The notes under the pieces were generated by a model. It did not search any database. It worked only from the letters and a program-made list of their open reading frames with translations, and had not been told where the DNA came from. A program made the position numbers and the translations under genes. A DNA stretch of 64,000 nt from Kribbella sp. NBC_00382. Lineage in GTDB: Bacteria > Actinomycetota > Actinomycetes > Propionibacteriales > Kribbellaceae. Of the stretch, positions 59,160 through 64,000 are shown piece after piece. Within the stretch, counting starts at the first letter, position 1; the number at the start of each line of letters is the position of its first letter. The stretch is from NCBI RefSeq assembly GCF_036067295.1, contig NZ_CP107954.1:5208001-5272000 (forward strand), written 5' to 3'.

Positions 59160-61070
59160 GTGGCGGGCAGGATCAAGGAAGAGGACATCGCGCTGGTGCG
59201 CGAGCGGGCTCGGATCGACGAGATCGTCGGCTCCTACGTGACCCTGAAGAACGCGGGTGGCGGATCGCTCAAGGGGCTGTGCCCGTTCCACGACGAGAAG
59301 TCGCCGTCGTTCAACGTCACCCCGGCCCGCGGCTTCTTCTACTGCTTCGGCTGCCAAGAGGGCGGCGACGTGATCGACTTCATCCAGAAGATCGATCAGA
59401 TCACCTTCCACGAAGCCGTCGAGACGCTGGCCGCCAAGGTCGGCATCCAGCTCCGGTACGACGAATCCGGCGCGCCGATCCAGCGCTCGCAGAACAACCA
59501 GCGACCGCGGCTCGTCGAGGCGCACAAGGTCGCAGCGGAGTACTACTCCGAGCAGCTCTTCACCGCCCCCGAGGCGATGCCCGGGCGGCAGTTCCTCGAC
59601 AAGCGCGGCTTCGACCGCGACGCCGCGGTGACCTTCGGCGTCGGCTTCTCGCCGCGCGGAGGTGAGTCGCTGGTGGCGCATCTGCGCGGTCGCGGCTTCA
59701 CCAACGCCGAGCTGGTCGCGTCCGGGTTGTGCTCGGACGGTCAGCGTGGACTGTACGACCGCTTCCGCGGCCGGCTCATGTGGCCGATCCGCGACGCCGG
59801 CGGGGACGTGATCGGGTTCGGGGCGCGCCGGCTCTTCGACGACGACAAGATCGAGGCGAAGTACCTCAACACGGGTGAGACCGCGATCTACAAGAAGTCG
59901 AAGGTCCTGTACGGCGTGGACCTGGCTCGACGCGAGATCGCCAAGGGCAAGCAGGCGGTCGTCGTCGAGGGGTACACCGACGTGATGGCTTGCCACCTGG
60001 CCGGAGTACAGACTGCTGTTGCTACCTGTGGGACGTCGTTCGGTGAGGACCACTCGCGGGTGCTGCGGCAGTTGTTGCTGGACCATGACCAGTTCCGCGG
60101 TGAGGTCATCTTCACCTTCGACGGGGACAGCGCTGGCCAGCGGGCTGCTTTGAAGGCCTTCGAGGGGGACCAGGCGTTTGCGTCGCAGACCTATGTGGCT
60201 GTGGAGCCGGATGGGCTCGACCCGTGCGACCTGCGGCTGCAGAAGGGCGATGCGGCGGTACGCGAGCTGATCGGGCGGCGGGTGCCGCTGTACCGGTTCG
60301 TACTGTCCAACGTGCTGTCGAAGTACGACCTCGACCGGGCCGACACCCGGATCGATGCGTTGCGCGACGCGGCCCGGCTCGTGGTGAGCATCCGCGACCG
60401 GTCGAAGGTCGACGCGTTCACACGCGAGCTGGCCGGGCATCTGGGGATGGAGGTGGACCAGGTGCGTACCGAAGTACATCGTGCTGCTTCTCGTCCTGCT
60501 CCGGCTCCCACTGCTGTGGTTGACCGTGGACCGGTGCGGGGGACGAGTGAGGCGCCTGCCGCGCCGCCGCCTCGGGTCGACCTGCCATCGCCGCGCGATC
60601 AGCGGTTCTCGATCGAATGGGACGTGCTGAAGATCGCGATGCAGCACCCGCATCTGATGGGCGTCGCCTTCGACGAACTGGACGACAACGACTTCACCCA
60701 CCCTTGGCTGGCTGCTGTGCGCGGTGCGATGGAGAAGACTGGCGGACCGGCGAATGCGGCGCCGGGCGAGGCATGGGTGGTAGCGGTCCGCGAGGCGATG
60801 GGGATCGACCCGGCCGCGGCTGTGGTGAGCGCCCTCGCTGTCGACCCGGTGCGGCTTGATCGCGCCCCTGACGAGATCTATGCGCGGGCATATCTGGCGC
60901 GGCTGCAGGAGCTCACCTGTCTGCGCCGGATCGCCGACCTGAAGTCGAAGCTGCAACGGACGAACCCGGTCGATCGGCTCGATGACTACAACCGGATGTT
61001 CGGTGAACTGATCGCGCTCGAACGCTATCGCGCCGAACTCCGCGAACAGGCGATCAGCGGGGCACTGTGA
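59160..61070 (+). CDS. dnaG: DNA primase
   Basis: 636-aa primase that makes RNA primers for replication. CHC2-type zinc finger CPFHDEKSPSF...FYCFGCQEGG (about 41-65), the primase core with the Toprim acidic residues in VEGYTDVMACH (about 270) and FDGDSAGQRAALKA (about 320), and a C-terminal DnaB-binding helical domain. Length is typical for actinobacteria. GTG 59160 lies 6 nt after TAGACT (59148-59153), so a leaderless transcript is likely. Confidence 0.96.
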   Translation: MAGRIKEEDIALVRERARIDEIVGSYVTLKNAGGGSLKGLCPFHDEKSPSFNVTPARGFFYCFGCQEGGDVIDFIQKIDQITFHEAVETLAAKVGIQLRYDESGAPIQRSQNNQRPRLVEAHKVAAEYYSEQLFTAPEAMPGRQFLDKRGFDRDAAVTFGVGFSPRGGESLVAHLRGRGFTNAELVASGLCSDGQRGLYDRFRGRLMWPIRDAGGDVIGFGARRLFDDDKIEAKYLNTGETAIYKKSKVLYGVDLARREIAKGKQAVVVEGYTDVMACHLAGVQTAVATCGTSFGEDHSRVLRQLLLDHDQFRGEVIFTFDGDSAGQRAALKAFEGDQAFASQTYVAVEPDGLDPCDLRLQKGDAAVRELIGRRVPLYRFVLSNVLSKYDLDRADTRIDALRDAARLVVSIRDRSKVDAFTRELAGHLGMEVDQVRTEVHRAASRPAPAPTAVVDRGPVRGTSEAPAAPPPRVDLPSPRDQRFSIEWDVLKIAMQHPHLMGVAFDELDDNDFTHPWLAAVRGAMEKTGGPANAAPGEAWVVAVREAMGIDPAAAVVSALAVDPVRLDRAPDEIYARAYLARLQELTCLRRIADLKSKLQRTNPVDRLDDYNRMFGELIALERYRAELREQAISGAL

Positions 61071-61154
61071 GGGCCGTTATCCACAGCCTTTGAATTACAT
61101 GGCGGTGACCAAGGGTGATCGCGGCAGTATTCCTAGTGACAGAGGGAGACTGCC

Positions 61155-62039
61155 ATGCCTGATCTGGACTGCGACCCGGCCGACATGCACGCCTTGATCG
61201 CGTACCTCCGCGACATCGGCCGCCACGAACTACTGACCACCGAGGAGGTCACCACCCACGCCACCTGGATAGAGGCCGGCCTGCTGGCCGCCGATCGCCT
61301 GACCTGTGATCCTTCGGTCGAATCCCGCGACGACCTGCAAGCTGTCGTCGTGCTGGGGGAGCAGGCGCGGCGGCGGATGATCGAGGGCAACCTGCGGCTC
61401 GTGGTGTCGCTCGCCAAGCGCTACACGGGCAAGGGCATCTCGCTGCTCGACCTGATCCAGGAGGGCAATCTCGGGTTGATGCGGGCGGTCGAGCGGTTCG
61501 ACCACAAGCTCGGCAATCGCTTCTCGACGTACGCGATCTGGTGGATCCGGCAGGCGATCGGGCGGGCTATCTCCGACCGCTCGAGGCTGGTACGGATGCC
61601 TGCTCAGGCGTACACGGATGCCGGCCGGGTGATCGCGGTCCAGCGCGACCTCACCCAACGGCTGGGTCGCGAGCCGACGACCGCCGAGGTGGCCGCGGGT
61701 GCTTGCCTCACCATCGCCCGGGTCGAGCGCGCTCACGCCTGGAAGATCCGGCCCGAGTCACTCGATCTGGAGGAGACGGATCAGTACGTCGACGATGAGG
61801 CGCTTGTACTGCAGGCCGCTCTGCGACGTGATCTGCATTACCAACTGGAGTTTCTGGAGGATCTGCAACGGGCGGTGGTCATCCTCCGCTTCGGCCTGAC
61901 CAGACCGGCCGCCGCCTCGGTCGAGGAGACGGCCGCTCTGCTGCGAATCGACGCCGATGAGGTCGTTCTTTTGGAGGCTGAGGCTCTGCGGGTGCTCCGG
62001 CGTCGCTGTGCGATCGGATTGCGTGACTATGCCGCCTGA
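61155..62039 (+). CDS. Divergent sigma-70 family factor
   Basis: 294-aa RpoD/HrdB-like sigma factor. Region 2 is well conserved: MIEGNLRLVVSLAKRYTGKGISLLDLIQEGNLGLMRAVERFDHKLGNRFSTYAIWWIRQAIGRAISDRSRLVRMP (about 75-150). Region 3 follows (about 150-200). Region 4 (about 240-294) keeps the C-terminal LRDY but its recognition helix (RIDADEVVLLEAEALRVLRRR) lacks the usual TRERIRQIE and is acidic, so -35 recognition may be altered. GGGAG lies 5 nt before ATG 61155. Follows dnaG, as rpoD often does, but it is not a typical housekeeping sigma; probably an alternative or anti-sigma-controlled factor. Confidence 0.88.
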   Translation: MPDLDCDPADMHALIAYLRDIGRHELLTTEEVTTHATWIEAGLLAADRLTCDPSVESRDDLQAVVVLGEQARRRMIEGNLRLVVSLAKRYTGKGISLLDLIQEGNLGLMRAVERFDHKLGNRFSTYAIWWIRQAIGRAISDRSRLVRMPAQAYTDAGRVIAVQRDLTQRLGREPTTAEVAAGACLTIARVERAHAWKIRPESLDLEETDQYVDDEALVLQAALRRDLHYQLEFLEDLQRAVVILRFGLTRPAAASVEETAALLRIDADEVVLLEAEALRVLRRRCAIGLRDYAA

Positions 62040-62089
62040 CTTTGGGACGGCGCCGTCCGGCGGTTGGAACGGGCTGCGATCATGGCGTT

Positions 62090-62632
62090 GTGCTGAGACT
62101 TCGTCGTACGTCGTGGCCGCGCGAACTGACCGAGGCGGTCGCTATCGCCTCCAGGCACTCTCCGGGCGGCAAAGAGGACATCCTGGCTGCCGTCCAGCTG
62201 ATCGACGGCAACTGGGTGGCCGGCAGCCGTGCAGCGCTCTACCTGCCGACCGAGACCGAAGGCGCAGTACGCCGGGTCGGCTGGGAGAAGATCGAGCGCG
62301 CCGGCTGGGACTCGGAGGAGTCGGTCCTGCGCGTCTACGAGACCACCGCCTTCGGTACTCCGCTACGCGCCACCGAACTCAAGGTCGAAGACCCAGGCCG
62401 CTTCGGCCAGCTGCTGCGCGAACGCATCGACGCCAGCGTCCTCGTCCAGCGCCACGTCCCGCTCGCCGGCAAGAAGGGCGTCCGCGTCGTGGGCCGCCGC
62501 AACCCCTCCGAACCCGACGCCCCAGTGAGCTGGAACTTCGTTCTGGACAAGGGATTGGAGCCCACCCAACCAGGCCTCGTCGAGCGCGCCGAAGCGGCGC
62601 TGGCAGCGGTCCGGGACGAGTTCGGAATCTGA
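62090..62632 (+). CDS. Hypothetical protein with beta-rich fold
   Basis: 180-aa cytoplasmic protein. Features are a basic N-terminus (VLRLRRTSWPRELTEAVAIASRHSPGGKEDILAAVQLIDGNWVAGSRAALYLPTE), a WxSEESVLRVYETT-type segment (about 80) and a final helix PGLVERAEAALAAVRDEFGI. No family recognised. GTG 62090 is chosen as the first start that is not antisense to other features; an earlier ATG at 62042 lies 3 nt past the sigma stop and cannot be excluded. Followed by a gap, then tRNA-Asn. Confidence 0.65.
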   Translation: MLRLRRTSWPRELTEAVAIASRHSPGGKEDILAAVQLIDGNWVAGSRAALYLPTETEGAVRRVGWEKIERAGWDSEESVLRVYETTAFGTPLRATELKVEDPGRFGQLLRERIDASVLVQRHVPLAGKKGVRVVGRRNPSEPDAPVSWNFVLDKGLEPTQPGLVERAEAALAAVRDEFGI

Positions 62633-62725
62633 GCTGGAAGCGATCCCAAATCCCATTTTTGTAGTTGGTCCCAGTCCTGCTAACCTACTCAAGTCCTCGG
62701 GATCGAGGACGAAGAAGCACTTCGA

Positions 62726-62798
62726 TCCCGCGTAGCTCAATTGGCAGAGCAGCCGGCTGTTAACCGGCAGGTTACTGGTTCGAGTCCAGTCGCGGGAG
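62726..62798 (+). tRNA. tRNA-Asn (anticodon GTT)
   Basis: 73-nt cloverleaf: acceptor arms TCCCGCG and CGCGGGA, D arm GCTC/GAGC, anticodon arm GCCGG-CTGTTAA-CCGGC with GTT at 62759-62761, T arm ACTGG-TTCGAGT-CCAGT. CCA is not encoded. A strong hairpin terminator follows 7 nt later. Confidence 0.96.
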
Positions 62799-62805
62799 CA
62801 ACAAA

Positions 62806-62834
62806 AAGGCCGGTTCCACACAGGAACCGGCCTT
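62806..62834 (+). terminator. Terminator after tRNA-Asn
   Basis: 12-bp perfect stem (AAGGCCGGTTCC, 62806-62817, with 62823-62834) and 5-nt loop; preceded by a run of A and followed by TT. Confidence 0.8.
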
Positions 62835-62931
62835 CCGCATGTTCTGCGCCACCAAGTCAGCCGACGCGCCCCAGCTGACCCCGCCGCGCCGCGGCAACCT
62901 ACCGCCGGCGCAGCCGAGCTTCCGCGGCACC

Positions 62932-63078
62932 TCAGCGCCGCTTGTTCTCCTTACGCCGCTCGATCGCCCGCTGAATCCGGTGCTGCGGCTGCCCGGTCAG
63001 CTTCGCGATCAACGGCACCCGGTACTTGTACGCCGCCACGGCACCCACTACGAGCACCAGAAAGATGAACCAGCCCAT
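62932..63078 (-). CDS. 48-aa single-span membrane protein
   Basis: A small gene of 49 codons on the minus strand. The product begins with a hydrophobic helix (MGWFIFLVLVVGAVAAY) and continues with a basic cytoplasmic tail (KYRVPLIAKL ... QHRIQRAIERRKENKRR), a layout of small positively charged membrane peptides. GAAGGGAAG lies 4-5 nt before ATG 63078, a strong ribosome site, and codon use is like its neighbours (GC-rich third positions). It lies between two tRNA genes. Function unknown. Confidence 0.7.
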   Translation of the reverse strand: MGWFIFLVLVVGAVAAYKYRVPLIAKLTGQPQHRIQRAIERRKENKRR

Positions 63079-63198
63079 CGAACTTCCCTTCATCGGACCT
63101 AGCCCCCATCATCCCCCACCCCCCAACCAAAACCCCTCCGTAATCCCCCTGACCCACCCCTGGAATCCGATACCATCACCACGCGGCACCGCCGCACG

Positions 63199-63272
63199 GG
63201 GGCGGTAGCTCAGCCGGTTAGAGCAAGGGACTCATAATCCCTGGGTCGTGGGTTCGAGTCCCACCCGCCCCA
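63199..63272 (+). tRNA. tRNA with CAT anticodon (Met or Ile2)
   Basis: 74-nt cloverleaf: acceptor GGGGCGG/CCGCCCC, D arm GCTC/GAGC, anticodon arm AGGGA-CTCATAA-TCCCT with CAT at 63233-63235, T arm GTGGG/CCCAC. CCA not encoded. CAT could serve elongator Met or, after lysidine modification, Ile; the sequence alone does not settle it for me, though the anticodon arm resembles both. The integrase gene begins 104 nt downstream, so the 3' half may be an attachment site. Confidence 0.93.
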
Positions 63273-63376
63273 CACCAAGAAACCCCAGGTCAGAGCGTGT
63301 TTGCTCGATTGGTTGAGAGTCAAGCCTTGGCCGTCGTGACATGATTCGTGACATGAAGCCGTGCTAGCTTGCTGCC

Positions 63377-64000
63377 ATGGCTCGTCCAGCTCAGGCACGC
63401 AAACGCCCCCGTGGGAACATAACTGCCTTGGCGTCGGGCTCTCTTCGGGTGCGGGTGTACGCCGGCGTGGACCCGGTCACCAAGAAGAACCTCTATCTGG
63501 ATGAGGTCGTCCCACCGGGTCCCAAGCAGGCGAAGGAGGCCGAGCAAGTCCGAACCAGGCTCCTGAACCAGGTCGACGAGAAGCGCAACCCCAAAACGAG
63601 GGCTACCGTCGACCAACTCATCGAGAAATACTTCTCTGCCGCTGATTTGGACGTGCAGACCCTGCGTGGCTACAGGTCCAAGCACAAGACACACATCAGC
63701 CCGCTCCTCGGCACGCTGCCGCTGAGCCGCCTAGACATTGAGACGCTCGACTCGTTCTATGCGCAGCTGCGAACGTGTCGAGACCATTGCCGCGGCCGCA
63801 AGTACGTGCAACACCGAACGTCCAAGCCGCACGACTGCGACGAGCACGAAGGTGAACGATGCCCGCGCAACAACCCCGAAGGCTGTCGCCGTTGCAGGCG
63901 TATGTGCAAAGCGCACGTCTGCAAGCCATTGGGTGACTCGACGATCCGCCAGATCCACTGGATTCTCAGCGGTGCATTGGATCGTGCCGTGGTGTGGCAC
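63377..64000 (+). CDS. Tyrosine site-specific integrase (N-terminal part)
   Basis: The frame from ATG 63377 runs open to the window edge (208 codons). It starts with a basic N-terminus and an AP2-like arm (SLRVRVYAGVDPVTKKNLYLDEVVPPG), then a SAM-like core-binding domain (TVDQLIEKYFSAADLDVQTLRGYRSKHKTHISPLLGTLPLSRLDIETLDSFYAQLR), and a Cys/His-rich insertion (CRDHC ... HDCDEHEGERC ... CRRCRRMCKAHVC, about residues 136-188) suggesting zinc binding. The catalytic R-H-R-Y domain lies beyond 64000. TAGCTT (63365-63370) is 6 nt before the ATG. Lower GC than the host and adjacency to a tRNA indicate an integrated element. Confidence 0.88.
   Translation, partial: MARPAQARKRPRGNITALASGSLRVRVYAGVDPVTKKNLYLDEVVPPGPKQAKEAEQVRTRLLNQVDEKRNPKTRATVDQLIEKYFSAADLDVQTLRGYRSKHKTHISPLLGTLPLSRLDIETLDSFYAQLRTCRDHCRGRKYVQHRTSKPHDCDEHEGERCPRNNPEGCRRCRRMCKAHVCKPLGDSTIRQIHWILSGALDRAVVWH

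Noticed and set aside
59127..60956. Long open frame on the minus strand opposite dnaG
   Set aside because: dnaG is unambiguous; the antisense frame lacks start signals and domains.
1..64000. CRISPR array or tandem-repeat spacer structure
   Set aside because: No regularly spaced direct repeats were seen; the dispersed repeats are palindromes only.

Overview
The window is high-GC DNA with actinobacterial hallmarks: frequent GTG starts, extensive ATGA/GTGA stop-start overlaps, many start codons 6-7 nt after a TAnnnT -10 hexamer (leaderless promoters), MerR/LacI/TetR/FadR regulators next to their targets, an Ino1-type cyclase and a Ser/Thr kinase with an extracellular sensor. It fits a soil Propionibacteriales-type actinomycete such as Kribbella; the genus is an inference. 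Most of it reads as chromosomal backbone with accessory islands. An integrative element begins at the right edge.

Layout. 1-1.5 kb: MerR regulator and aldo/keto reductase. 1.5-6.3 kb: zinc homeostasis, with znuA-znuC-znuB and zur on the minus strand and a divergent His-rich YibE/F membrane protein sharing a Zur-box region; znuB carries a C-terminal histidine-rich module. 6.4-15.3 kb: eight tightly coupled genes forming an actinobacterial ebo-type cluster (inositol-phosphate-synthase-like cyclase, UbiA prenyltransferase, TIM-barrel isomerase, EboA, TatD-like EboB, EboE, alkaline-phosphatase-superfamily enzyme, wall-anchored beta-helix protein). 15.3-19.6 kb: LacI regulator and two secreted carbohydrate-binding proteins (GH16 and DUF1996, both with F5/8 type C domains), with matching LacI-type operators. 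19.7-27.8 kb: DUF305 lipoprotein, mannonate dehydratase, monooxygenase-fold protein, glycyl-tRNA synthetase, dusB, epoxide-hydrolase-like enzyme, LigD-type polymerase. 27.9-33.1 kb: an 1101-residue helical-repeat protein, TetR with a decayed hydrolase, mug. 33.6-38.9 kb: small secreted SH3-like proteins, a receptor kinase with a similar extracellular domain, a Clp_N/HTH regulator with operators, a class C beta-lactamase-fold hydrolase. 39-47.6 kb: MoxR/VWA pair, two methyltransferases, ppdK, YCII protein. 47.7-58.6 kb: an acidic repeat protein, HTH-MurA fusion, hydrolase/TetR, MFS/ArsR, DHFR-like protein, dgt, FadR, FAD reductase. 59-64 kb: dnaG, a divergent sigma-70 factor, tRNA-Asn, a 48-aa membrane protein, tRNA(CAT), and the start of a tyrosine integrase.

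Beyond genes, the window is rich in long intergenic palindromes. Two dispersed copies (2029-2192 and 55092-55260) share a conserved core, while their outer and apical arms differ in sequence yet stay paired. The core pairs with G.U wobbles only when read as minus-strand RNA, so these look like a structured RNA or an RNA-structured mobile repeat. Together with the ebo-type cluster they are the strongest candidates for undescribed biology here.
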